20,921 bases of DNA from Silene noctiflora (taxonomy: Eukaryota; Streptophyta; Magnoliopsida; Caryophyllales; Caryophyllaceae). Location of the stretch: positions 5,123 through 26,043 of the forward strand of contig VHZZ01000738.1 in assembly GCA_009801015.1 (NCBI GenBank). Direction: 5' to 3'. Position numbers and translations under genes: made by a program. Positions 10,124 through 19,270 of this stretch are shown one piece after another; position 1 is the first letter of the stretch; each line of letters starts with the position of its first letter. The notes beneath the pieces were generated by a model. It was not told where the DNA came from, did not search any database, and worked only from the letters and a program-made list of their open reading frames with translations.

Positions 10124-11370
10124 GGTAGCAAACTCTAAAAAAATTGGTATATTCTACATGGAGCCCCTGGTTTCTATATTCTATGGTATACCTTCTTTTG
10201 AGTTAAATACCTTTGACCGTCTATAATTCTTGGCTACGATCTCTGAAGATGGCAATTTTTTTTCAAACTCATGATCTCGTAAAGACGATCAATTGAAAAA
10301 AAAAAACACGCGACGTTATGAACTCGTAAGTCGTAAGAATGAGCGATATAGTCAGTGAAAGTCTATAAAATCTTATTAAAAGAGTAAAATAAAATATCAA
10401 ACTAATGTGACATGACAAAAAATTATTGTGACCTGTCAAAAATTAAATTGGGACAAAGCAAAATTTCAATGAGAATCATTGTTCCACTTTTGTGTCTCAT
10501 TCTGTGTTCACTTAATTCATACACATTTTGACAGATCACTTGTTGCAAATAAAAACATACAAAAAAAATATGGTGATGTGTTGATGTGTCAAAAGATGTG
10601 TGGAGCGGGACACCAAATACGACAGAGAATCCTCACTGACTTACACTACATGAGAAGATTTACGATGTGATGATTTTACAACAAATTAATGTCAGACTAT
10701 TTTACAAGTAAATACCAATAAGATTAATTAAAATGAGTGCATAGATTTATGATTGTTCGCCGTTAAAAATTGGTCGAAGTTACAATATAATAAGTAGCTT
10801 ATTTTGAAAACAAGTACCAAGTTAAAACGCCGCTTTGAGTCACAATCAACAACAAAAGGTAAACAAAATACACATTAGGAGGTATCGGGCATGGAAAAAG
10901 TGGTCCGAGAGATCGTCTTTCACAAGTTTTTGTTTTTAGGCATCTTTACCCACAGCTACACATAGTAAACAACTTGCCCAGTTTGGATTGGGTCTGAACA
11001 ATTTGGATTGAAAACTTATACTACGAGTACTATTTTTGAGATCTTTAGATTGTGTAATTTCATGTTTATTTTAGATCTTGAATTATATTTGTTTATCCAA
11101 ATTAACCATTGTTAATACACGTGACAAAATTAAAATTGAACCATCAAATAGAGAAGTTTTAATCCCAAATAGGACCTAAATATACATCCAAATGTGAGTA
11201 ATAATCGAAGATGACCTGTTTTAACAAGACTCGGTCCAAAAATGTTTTGTTACGAATGACCTAGTATAACCCAAATAATTGTCTTGAGTCAAAAACCTTC
11301 CGAATTATGACCCAAATTTATCCTATGTGACTTACATAACCTTGCCCACAAAAATCTTGATCCGAAATAA
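10124..11370. other. AT-rich intergenic DNA, nothing identified
   Basis: I see no gene, RNA or complete mobile element. Short open frames (for example 10479-10670) lack any recognisable domain and have chance-like composition. Confidence 0.5.
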
Positions 11371-11374
11371 CTTG

Positions 11375-11790
11375 TACCCGAAATGGTAAGTCGAGTTGAG
11401 CTATTGTTGACTCGGCTCGAAAAACTCGTTAGCGGATCGAACTTGTGTAATTAGATGATAAAATATTGCTCAGATTTTATAAAAATATTTTATCCTGAAT
11501 ATATCTTTGTATCAAACATATCAAATGTTCTCATTGATTTCCCAAATATTTTGCCTAGTTGTTGAAAATATCGAAAGAAAAAAAAACAAAAATTTAACAA
11601 GTATATATAAGCTCGATTTGAGCTTGAGTTTGACTCGAACCCGAGTTAAAGCTTGCAAGCTTGATAATGGCACAATTTTTTCAAGCACAAGAAAACCCGA
11701 GATCGGCTTGAGCTTGAGTTTAGCTTCATGAGCACAAGCCAAGGAAGGCCAAACTCGTCCTCGCCTCGGCTCGTTACCACTCCTAGGCAC
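11375..11790. repeat. Degenerate GAGCTTGAGTTT/CTCGAAC repeat tract
   Basis: Imperfect copies of GAGCTTGAGTTT-like and GACTCGAACCCGAGTT-like strings recur on both sides of a short AT-rich interval (GACTCGGCTCG near 11410, GAGCTTGAGTTTGACTCG near 11620, GGCTTGAGCTTGAGTTTAGC near 11705, CTCGCCTCGGCTCG near 11760). Open frames on both strands here come from the repeat. This is a common style of plant non-coding repeat, family unknown. Confidence 0.55.
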
Positions 11791-11976
11791 AATAATGCAC
11801 AAGTTAACACTTCCTATGGGTAGTGTCGACACAAATTCTTGTTGAAGACAGGCACTAACGTCTTAAGCATAAAATGGGTCGAATATATTCATATGGGATG
11901 AATAAGATAAAAAGTAAAATGCATTGGAAAAAGTAAAAAGTTTGTCTTATATACTCATATGGGTGATATTTAACAT

Positions 11977-11992
11977 GTCTTAAGCTTAAGAC
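11977..11992. repeat. 16-bp perfect palindrome
   Basis: GTCTTAAGCTTAAGAC is its own reverse complement. A related half, CGTCTTAAGCATAAAATGGG, lies at about 11859-11877, so the interval 11859-11992 may be a short repeat element with palindromic ends. Confidence 0.7.
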
Positions 11993-12240
11993 GAATAGTG
12001 TCATTTTAAACAAGACTAGTCAGTCTGTCTAATATGCGCTACTAAGAAACACGGAATTTACGACGGGAAAAAAATTTGTCACAACTTTCGAAAATGTGAA
12101 GGGTTGTGACGGGAAATATTTGTGGCGGGTAATCCGTCACATAAAAAAGGCGAGTTGACCAAAGTCAATGACACCATTTCTATGTAACGGATAACCAATC
12201 ACAAGTCTTAAAAAGGTAGCGGGTTGTGACGAATTACCGG

Positions 12241-13808
12241 TGTAAATACCTTGTATTACCAAAGAGGGGCTCGGTCGTATAACATAAGCACTCGACCGAG
12301 TGAGTGGGATAGTGTGTCCTGGTGGGTGTTTACTTGACCTATTAGGTCTACTATTAGACCGAGTGATCGAGTCAAGATGGTCTGGGGAGTTCGCTCACTC
12401 GGTTTTGTTTTGTTTAAACCTAAGGTTTTGGGCCTCCTATATATAATTCACGTGTAGTCTTTATCACACTTTTCAGATAAAAACTCACCCTAAAACACAT
12501 CTTACTCCTTATTATTGAGTTGTTTACATATATTAAGAGAGATGTGAGGATTTAGCAATTCAAGGAACATTTATTCCTAATCAATCTTTTGGTAAGTTTC
12601 ACTAATCTTCCTCTAATTTACTAAGTTAAGTCTTCTTTTTCTTCTTCTTATCCTCCTCCTCCTCCTCCCCCTCCTCTTCTTCTTTAATTACCTTTATGAG
12701 AATAAACCCTAGGAATTGGTGGATTTTAGGAAAAATTACATGTAGTTGGGTAGTTAATTTGGGATAGTATTTGATACGTGTATTATTGTGTTGTTTAGGT
12801 GCCGACTTTGTAGAGCATAACATTTGATTGTTGGCTTGTTGAAGTATTGCCTCAAAGGTAAAAACTTTTTCTACTCAATACTTGGGATTCATGTGTTTAT
12901 GTGGTTAATTGAGTTATAGGTGAATTGAGACAATCAGTTTTGATATTATGGTGGAAGATTATTGTTGTTGTGTAACATGGATATAATAATGGTTGAGACA
13001 ATATTGTGTGGATTGACTTGGCACTGGACTTTGTTGTTGGGGGCCCGGTATGGTTAACCGGGTTCCTTGGGCACCGTCGTCGTACGCAGAGAGCCACTCG
13101 TTGAGTCTCCCCTTATGCGCCCACCACAAGGGGAATGTGCACATTATGATCCGAGGACAGCACGTTTGCCGTGTGATTTGAGTACCACTTGTTTGTCGTG
13201 TGGCTTGTAGCACTCTTGATAGGGATACCTTGTGAGTTGTAGCAAACGCCCGAGTCTATTTGCCTCGTCATTCTAGTATTGCGAGTATTGTCTTATTTGT
13301 GTCCACGGGAGTCAGATCTTGAGGTTGTGATATTGGATATGCAAGATTTGTTGGTCGTTGTAACTTGATCGTTGTCACATTCTTGGTGGTTTACTTGTGT
13401 AAAGGATTTCTCTACTCAACCTTGTGTTGACTTGTTTGTTACTTGTGTCAAAACCATTTTCAAAACCATCTAACATGATCCATATGATATTTTCAATCAT
13501 ATGGTAAGTAGATTGATTTTCAGGTATATGATGATGGTGCTTGTGGGGCATTGAGGGAGGAGTCGACACCAGTCTGAGTATCATTAGCTCCTTAGTTTTG
13601 GTACTAGACTTTTATTACTTCCGCTTTTGTTTAAAACGATTTTGGAACTTGTTCTTAATAGTTTTGTGACTTTGGTTTGTATATAGAATTTGACATTAAA
13701 ATTTGAACATTTAAATTGGTGCTTGATTGCCGTTTGATCACACTACCTCGAAAGACCGAGATGATTAACATCTACATTTACCTTGGCCGGGTAAGAGAGG
13801 GTATTACA
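12241..13808. mobile_element. Solo LTR (1568 bp) with TSD ACCGG
   Basis: The segment starts TGTAAATACC and ends GGGTATTACA, i.e. TG...CA with short inverted ends, as in plant LTR retrotransposons. The 5-bp sequence ACCGG occurs directly before (12236-12240) and directly after (13809-13813). There is no internal gag-pol, primer-binding site or second LTR, so it is best read as a solo LTR left by recombination. A TATA-like CTATATATAA near 12439-12448 could be the LTR promoter. Open frames inside it (for example near 12897-13213) are not gag or pol. The strand is not determined because the ends are near-symmetric, though the TATA suggests plus. Confidence 0.8.
12631..12685. repeat. CTT/TCC low-complexity tract in the solo LTR
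   Basis: TCTTCTT units followed by seven or so TCC/CCT units and more CTT units. The apparent acidic/lysine-rich reverse-strand peptide here is produced by the repeat. Confidence 0.85.
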
Positions 13809-13896
13809 ACCGGTCACAAGTTTTAAGAAATGTGAGAAGATTTTTTGTGACAGATTACTCTTCACATATATAATTATCATGACCAAAAACGTAGCG

Positions 13897-14250
13897 AGTC
13901 CCCTCACTCAATTATTTATTTTTCCCCAAATCGATTTTCCCCCAAACCATAACCGCAAATTGCCTTCACTCCGGCCACATTCACTCCAAACTCCGACAAC
14001 CTCCGACCAACTTGACGCCGTCACGCCACACTCTAGTCGATCAACTTTTTTTTTCTTATTTTCATTTCCTTTCATTATTTTGTTTTCCTTTCCTCTTTTC
14101 CATTTCTTCTCGTTTTTTTTTCTCTTTTTCCTTCCGTGGACGATCACCACCTGTTGCCGCCTCCGAGCGCCTAACCCAACTCCGGCCAACAATATTCGGT
14201 AATCCTCCTCTCCCTTTTCTTTTTTTACTCTCATTCTCTCTCTCTCTCTC
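13897..14250. other. Polypyrimidine-rich tract, CACTA insertion target
   Basis: A C-rich then T/C-rich tract ends in a TCTCTCTC microsatellite at about 14234-14250, and the same type of sequence resumes at 17963. The open frames on both strands (about 13879-14323) are low-complexity and have no domain. It could be the pyrimidine-rich leader of an old gene or element, which I cannot identify. Confidence 0.5.
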
Positions 14251-14267
14251 CACTACAAGAAAAGTGA

Positions 14268-14465
14268 AATTGGGCGACAGGAAAAAGGCGACAGCTTTAG
14301 GTAGTCGCCACATTGACGACTGAATAAAAAATCGGGCGACAGTTATCAGTCGCCAATTTGGCGACTACCAATTTCCTTACATCCAACAACATTGGCGACT
14401 GAATAAAAAATCGGGCGACTGAAATCGTTCGCCAATTTGGCGATTACCTTTGTCAGTCGCTAAAG
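14268..14465. repeat. CACTA 5' subterminal repeats (GGCGACT)
   Basis: Repeated direct and inverted copies of GGCGACT / AGTCGCC (with GGGCGACAG variants) are spaced about 15-50 bp apart, including a duplicated GACTGAATAAAAAATCGGGC block at about 14321 and 14398. In En/Spm-type elements subterminal repeats are binding sites for the TNPA-type protein; here that role is inferred from position. Confidence 0.85.
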
Positions 14466-14499
14466 TTTCTGAGTAAATCATAATACAAACTTCGTCTCC

Positions 14500-14675
14500 C
14501 CATTCTATCACTTTACCAAATCAAAAAAAAAAAAAAAAACGACAACACACTCAACCTGATTCCGTCACCACCATTACCACCACCGGTTTCCACCACCACC
14601 ACCACCACTAACATCACCGGATTCCGCCACAACCGCCACATTTCTCTTCTTCTTCACTTAATTCAACTTAATCAA
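14500..14675 (+). promoter_or_regulatory. Possible transcribed leader of the CACTA genes
   Basis: A C-rich segment with a (CCA)n run at 14591-14609 and CTTCTTCTTCAC ends at AATCAAG/GTTTGTTT, a plausible 5'-UTR donor site, and is followed by a T-rich, GTA-rich intron-like stretch to about 15320. This is the position of the leader exon of a transposase gene. No promoter elements are certain. Confidence 0.35.
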
Positions 14676-14760
14676 GGTTTGTTTACTTTGTTCGTAATTT
14701 CAATTTTTAGTTTGATTTTTATTTTATTTGTAGATTTAGTGATTGTAATTAACTTAGTAG

Positions 14761-15180
14761 GATGTTGTTAGACATATTGAAGCTTTTATGTTTTTGTAAT
14801 TGTTAGTTAATTAGGGTGTGTATAAATTGGGGGTTAGGGTTTATATAAATTGGGGTTTTTTTTAAATTTGTTATTATTATGTGAATTGGGTTATGATGTT
14901 GAATGTATGATAGATTTGATAATGTTAGTGTTATTGATTTTGATAATGTTAGTATTATTGTTTAAGTTAGTGTGTATAATTTTTTTTAGTTGTACAATTA
15001 GTGGTCCTAATTAGTGTAAGATGATGTTGTTAGCCTTATTGATGTTGTTATACTTTTAATTGTTACTTAATTAGGGGTTAAATTGGGGGTTAGGATTTAT
15101 ATAAATTGGAGGTTTTTGATAATTTGTTATTATTATGTGAATTAGGGTTATTGTTTAAGTTAATGTGTATTAGTTTCTTA
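14761..15180. repeat. Imperfect direct repeat inside the CACTA element
   Basis: The segment beginning GATGTTGTTAGACATATTGA at 14761 recurs as GATGTTGTTAGCCTTATTGA at about 15023. The similarity continues through TTAATTAGGG, AATTGGGGGTTAGG, TTTATATAAATTGG and TTATTATTATGTGAATT (about 150 bp, offset about 250-262). It is in the intron-like, T-rich part of the element and codes for nothing. Confidence 0.75.
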
Positions 15181-15324
15181 ATAATACTATTTAAGGTAAT
15201 ATGTTAGAGGTAGTATGTTATTAGTATAACTAATATAATGTTAGTATTGTGAAAAAAAATTAGTGTAATTTTAAATGTAATATTATTGTTAAAAATTGTT
15301 TTATGGATTATTGTTTAGATTAAA

Positions 15325-15549
15325 ATGAAGAGATTGGAACGTTCATGGATGTATGATGGAAGGTTAGATAATAAGAAGAGACGTCCTACTACTAGATTTA
15401 TAAAGAGTGTTTCCGAGTTTATTAAATTTGCTAAACAATAAGATGAATATGACTTGGTAGAAAGTAGCAAATGCAAAAACATGAAATACCTACGTGACAT
15501 TAAGGTACAAGAACATCTTTATACAAATGGGTTTTATGTTTTTATTTAA
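15325..15549 (+). pseudogene. TNPD/TNP2 transposase N-terminal fragment (Transpos_assoc)
   Basis: From ATG at 15325 the frame reads MKRLERSWMYDGRL, then TTRFIKSVSEFIKFAK, a stop codon TAA at 15439-15441, then SSKCKNMKYLRDIKVQEHLY and a second stop at 15547. The order RSWMY, FIxxVxEFIxFA, CKN, VxEHLYxxGF is that of the transposase-associated N-terminal domain (Pfam Transpos_assoc) of plant CACTA transposases. The family domain normally has a CPCRKCKN-like cysteine cluster; here only KCKN remains. A full transposase would continue for several hundred residues into the catalytic region, which is absent: the next gene starts 33 bp later. This is the scar of an internal deletion that removed most of the transposase gene. 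Confidence 0.75.
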
Positions 15550-15780
15550 CACTTTCTAATAATTTCATTTTTGTGATTGTAGATGGTAGGAGGTCGAGGT
15601 CGTAGAGGTAGACAGCGAGGCGGCTCTAGTAGTCGCCTTAGTACGTCCAAGCGTGAGGAGGAGGAGACGGAAGTTGAGGTGACGACGAAGGTAGACGATG
15701 AAGAGTCATCAGACCCGGGACAAGATATCCAGTACAACGAGGACGGGAGGATGATACTTGATTCGCCGGGATTATGGTAA

Positions 15781-16321
15781 GTGTTATTCTTTGTTATTTT
15801 ATAATTATTCATTTTTTTAGTAATAAATGCATACTTCTAATTAACACATTGTATTTCAGGTTTAAAGATCAAGTTGTTATACGAGGAGTTTCTGCTAGTA
15901 CAAAGCAGAAGATGATGGGTCATGTTCCTACTTGTTGGACTAGCGCTAATGCTGAGCAAAAAGAACAATGGTTCAGTATCTTTCAGGTAGTCACACTATT
16001 TTTTTTTTATTTTACTAATATTGAATGTTTTTTTTATAGAAATCTTTTGCNGTGTTATTCTTTGTTATTTTATAATTATTCATTTTTTTAGTAATAAATG
16101 CATACTTCTAATTAACACATTGTATTTCAGGTTTAAAGATCAAGTTGTTATACGAGGAGTTTCTGCTAGTACAAAGCAGAAGATGATGGGTCATGTTCCT
16201 ACTTGTTGGACTAGCGCTAATGCTGAGCAAAAAGAACAATGGTTCAGTATCTTTCAGGTAGTCACACTATTTTTTTTTTATTTTACTAATATTGAATGTT
16301 TTTTTTATAGAAATCTTTTGC
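15781..16321. repeat. Exact 270-bp tandem duplication around a single N
   Basis: Bases 15781-16050 and 16052-16321 appear identical and are separated only by N at 16051. The copy includes intron 1, exon 2 and intron 2 of the Transposase_24 gene. Exact identity and the N at the junction point to two contigs whose overlapping ends were not merged. Confidence 0.9.
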
Positions 16322-16732
16322 CTGGCCGAATGGATTGGAGTATGTCGCCCGTCAAAGATACATCGATATCGGTACCAAACGATATCGGGACAACATCTAC
16401 AAAGTTGCCAAAAGAAGGAAGGAGCCGGATCATCTGAAAGGTATTTAATTAGTTTTGTCACTTGTATTGAGTTATATATAATTTAATACGATTTTATATT
16501 TTTTAATTATATGGTTTAAAATTGAAGGTGGTTCATATGAGGACCTCATGAAGCATCATGCAACCCCCGACTTTCAAGCGAAGTCTATCCAAAGATCAAT
16601 CAACAAAAGAGGAGGAAAGAAGATGAAGAGGCCGAGCCTTCTCATAACGGGGGATCACGATCATTTTTTTGGATCGTGTTTTGGGTGTAAGTTTACNTAT
16701 ACTTGTATTATTTTAAAAGTTTTTTATATGCT

Positions 16733-16797
16733 TAGTAACTTAAGACCATTTATTCAAAGTTTCTNTAGTAACTTAAGACCATTTATTCAAAGTTTCT
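16733..16797. repeat. Exact 32-bp duplication around a single N
   Basis: TAGTAACTTAAGACC... at 16733-16764 repeats at 16766-16797, with N at 16765 between. It has the same signature as the larger duplication at 16051 and lies in an intron, so it is probably an artefact. Confidence 0.9.
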
Positions 16798-17693
16798 TAT
16801 ATGCATGTTTAATTTTGTTCATTTAGAGGGGGGAGAAGAAGAAGGATAAGGATAAGATGATCACGGTCCTGGTACTCTTTCGTGACACGCATTCCAAAGT
16901 CAACGACCGTGGTACAAGGGTTTGGATTAAGCCGAAAGATAAGGAATTATATGTAAGTTTCAAACATTCATAGTTATTAACTTAAAAAGTTTTTTGTAAG
17001 ATGATTTATTTCGTATAATAATCTTTTCTTAATGCTAAGAATAAGTTTTCTATTGTAATGATTTCATTTTATAGGATGGATTTTTGTGTGAGAAAAAGGC
17101 CAACCCCGAAAAGCCGGATAATGAGATATGGTTTGACTTGGTTGAAGGCTACAAGAAGGGGATGGTATATGGAACCGGAGCCGCTCATGGTGTTTATTTA
17201 CAAAGAAGCTCGAAGGTCTTCTTATGAGCCAAGGAGTACATATGAGCCGAGCATTGTAAGTCAACTACAAGCTCAATTAGAAGAAGAAAGAAGAGCAAAT
17301 GCCGAGAGAGATGAAGAAGTCCGTTTAATGAAGGAAAGCATCAAAGCCATGGAAGCCTACTTCTCCTCTTACAACCCCGGTCCTCCTCCCTTTTACGACC
17401 CTAGAGATCCACATTGAAAAGGCGGCGGTAGTAGAGTCGGTGTTGGCTTTCAAGCTTAGTTGTATCCGTAGCTATGTAAACTTGTTTGGTGACTAATCTT
17501 GGATTTTATATCGGTTATGTAAACTTGGATACATTCTCATTTTCAATATATGAGATGTTGGTGGTTTCATGTGGTGGTTATTGTCAAATTTGCTAGTATG
17601 GCTTCTGAATTTGCAGGTTTGAAGATGATTTGGTACGTTCAAAATGCAATTTTACACGAAAAAGCCCAGCAAAATTGGCAACTGATATGTATT

Positions 17694-17947
17694 TTTGGCG
17701 ACTACTGTCAGTCACCAAAACAGAGTCCAAAAACATGGTGCCTCTGATTGTGCCAGTGCAATTGGCGACTACTTAGCAACTGAAAGTAGTCGCCAAACTG
17801 GCAATTGAAGAAGAGTGTAGTCGCCAATTTGGCGACTGACTTCAGTCGCCTGATTTCCAAATGGCGACTAACCTCAGACGACTAATTTCAGTCGCCAAAT
17901 TAATATTGTCGACTATTTCCAGTCGCCTGTTTTAGTCGACCGACTGC
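17694..17947. repeat. CACTA 3' subterminal repeats (GGCGACT)
   Basis: About a dozen GGCGACT / AGTCGCC motifs and degenerate forms, in both orientations, occupy the last ~270 bp before the 3' terminal inverted repeat. They mirror the repeats at the 5' end, as expected for paired subterminal regions. Confidence 0.85.
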
Positions 17948-17965
17948 TGTTTTCTTGTAGTGCTC

Positions 17966-18130
17966 TCTTCCTTTTCTTCTTTTCTTTATTTTTTCTTTTT
18001 CTTTCTCCTTCCACGAGGTGCGCCGCCAAATGTCGCCCTTCTTCTCTTCCTTTTCTTCTTTTCTTTTCCTCTTTTATATTTAATTAGGTGACTTCCTCTT
18101 CCTATTCAATTTTTATTTTAATTTATATAG
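17966..18130. repeat. Polypyrimidine tract right of the CACTA element
   Basis: CTCTTCCTTTTCTTCTTTTC at about 17965 recurs at about 18045, with a GC-richer insert (CGCCGCCAAATGTCGCCC) between. It continues the CT-rich target seen left of the transposon. No gene is supported. Confidence 0.55.
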
Positions 18131-18149
18131 TTTGGTTTACAATTTACAC

Positions 18150-18300
18150 GAACTAGTTAGATTTGGGCATGAACCAGCCCTAGCAGTTCGTGTAAACCAC
18201 ATGAACTGGCCCATGCCCATTGATGTGGTTTACATGAATTGGCTAGATCTGATTCGTGGAAACCACAAGAACCAGCTATTCTAGTTCATGTTTTCACCCG
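18150..18300. repeat. Short inverted/direct repeat cluster with a 12-bp hairpin
   Basis: TGTAAACCACAT (18191-18202) pairs perfectly with ATGTGGTTTACA (18223-18234) across a 20-nt loop. Around it GAACTAG / GAACCAG / GAACTGG and GGCATGAACCAG-like motifs recur. It could be a short satellite-like or foldback element; no target duplication was found. Confidence 0.6.
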
Positions 18301-18605
18301 AATTGACCACATTTCAATTATTTATTTATTTATATTTTTGGTTTTTTAGCATTGCGATCATCTTGTCGACACAAGCTTGAAAAAAAAAACATTGAAATCA
18401 GACACCCAATCACAGAGTTATGGTCGTTAGAAGTTTTTTCTGCTGTTAATCGTTATTTGTTTCTAATTTAATCGTTTTTATTATTAATTATTGTTTAATA
18501 ATATATGCAAAGGTTAATGTTATCAAAATAGGCAAATAAATGAAGGTCAAAAAAAGGAAAATTTATGAAAAAATATGAACATATATAACGAGTAATATTA
18601 AGGAC

Positions 18606-18792
18606 CAGGGGCGTCTTAAAACAAAAGGAGGTACAGTGTGATACGGAAAAATGAGACTCCAAATATGAATACGCAATATATTATACTTCGAGGTCTGTAT
18701 TGAATTTCATTAATAAAAGCTCGTAATACGGTGACTAAAAGCGGAATCCCGATTCCCACGTCCCTATTTACCCGTGGCCTTAGACACCCCTA
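18606..18792. mobile_element. hAT-type MITE, copy 3
   Basis: Starts CAGGGGCGTCTTA and ends TTAGACACCCCTA. The flanks TTAAGGAC (18598-18605) and TTAGGGAC (18793-18800) match at 7 of 8 bases, a slightly decayed 8-bp target duplication. The 187-bp interior aligns with the copies at 3211 and 4319. The more diverged target site and ends suggest an older insertion than copies 1 and 2. Confidence 0.8.
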
Positions 18793-18869
18793 TTAGGGAC
18801 GTAATATTTAGAATACATTTATGAATTTGGTTAGTTGGTTTGATATACTGCATAAATTAGCGGTGCAGT

Positions 18870-19174
18870 CACGTGCGAAGTGCCCTCGTGCCTAGCTCGG
18901 AGAAGACGTCGTCGAAGGATAGAGTCCTGCTTGAGCAAAGATTGAAGACCAGTACAAAATCCAAATCATCAATTAGTATCCACGTATCTTGGATAATATC
19001 TATCTCATTACCAACAAAAGATATTTGCATGCCTCCTTAAATACAGGCATATACGTACCTAATTATTTTACATGTTACAATTATATTGGAAAAACCCATG
19101 TTTTCTTTTCTCTTTTTTTTTTTTCAATAAATTTAGACCCTACAAATTACTCCTACGTATTTACGTATTACGTA
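18870..19174 (+). promoter_or_regulatory. ACGT-core motif cluster upstream of the small gene
   Basis: A perfect G-box CACGTG at 18870-18875 and four palindromic TACGTA (A-box) motifs at 19052-19057, 19154-19159, 19162-19167 and 19169-19174 lie within 400 bp of the start at 19271. ACGT cores are binding sites of plant bZIP and bHLH factors and are common in stress- and jasmonate-responsive promoters. The function here is inferred. No clear TATA box position could be set. Confidence 0.45.
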
Positions 19175-19270
19175 TCTTTGTAAAGGCCTCAAATTGGTCG
19201 AATAGAGGGATTAATTAAACGAGTATGATCATGGAGTGTTATGTACGATGATTAATTACAAAGACGACAG

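Larger units (their letters stand above)
12037..13896. mobile_element. Degenerate CACTA-like element split by a solo LTR
   Basis: Outside the inserted LTR, 12037-12240 and 13814-13896 contain GTGACGGG / TTGTGACG / CCGTCACA / GGTCACAAG repeats arranged like CACTA subterminal repeats. The left end CGCTACTAAGAAAC resembles a mutated CACTACAAGAAA terminus, and the right end GTAGCG is the inverse of its first six bases. Flanking triplets (ATG and AGT) do not match, so boundaries are uncertain. The joined element would be only about 280 bp and non-coding. Confidence 0.45.
15583..17417 (+). pseudogene. Transposase_24 (Ptta/En/Spm, TNPA-like) gene, frameshifted
   Basis: A multi-exon gene of the plant transposase Ptta/En/Spm family. 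Proposed exons: 15583-15776, 15860-15986 (duplicated at 16131-16257), 16311-16440, 16528 to about 16684, 16827-16952, 17075-17417, each bounded by GT...AG. The protein starts MVGGRGRRGRQRGG (basic), then an acidic stretch, WFKDQVVIRGVSAS, KEQWFSIFQ, YVARQRYIDIGTKRYRD, LVLFRDTHSKVNDRG, WIKPKDKELY and DLVEGYKKGMVYGTGAAHG, and ends in a coiled coil (LQAQLEEERRANAERDEEV) and PGPPPFYDPRDPH. The family is thought to bind element ends and act with the transposase. Reading frame appears to shift near 16610-16625 (exon 4) and again near 17195-17225 (exon 6), so it is probably not functional, unless splice sites differ. Three Ns fall within it. Confidence 0.75.
14251..17962 (+). mobile_element. CACTA (En/Spm) DNA transposon, 3.7 kb, non-autonomous
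   Basis: The element has perfect 13-bp terminal inverted repeats, CACTACAAGAAAA at 14251-14263 and TTTTCTTGTAGTG at 17950-17962. It is flanked on both sides by CTC (14248-14250 and 17963-17965), the 3-bp target duplication expected for CACTA, although the target is a CT repeat so the match is partly trivial. Subterminal GGCGACT repeats lie inside both ends. The interior carries a remnant of the TNPD/TNP2 gene start and a Transposase_24-type gene, both on the plus strand. No DDE catalytic region is present, so transposition would need a transposase supplied by a full-length relative. Intact termini imply it could still be mobilised in trans. Confidence 0.95.

Noticed and set aside
12897..13213. 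Minus-strand frames inside the solo LTR
   Set aside because: They lack gag, pol or any known motif, and LTRs are normally non-coding.
13879..14323. Overlapping 80-108 codon frames on both strands left of the CACTA element
   Set aside because: Homopolymer and CT-rich composition generates Phe/Ser or Lys/Glu runs; some frames also run across the transposon border.
16021..16091. Plus-strand frames running through the N at 16051
   Set aside because: They cross the assembly join and read intron sequence between the true splice sites.
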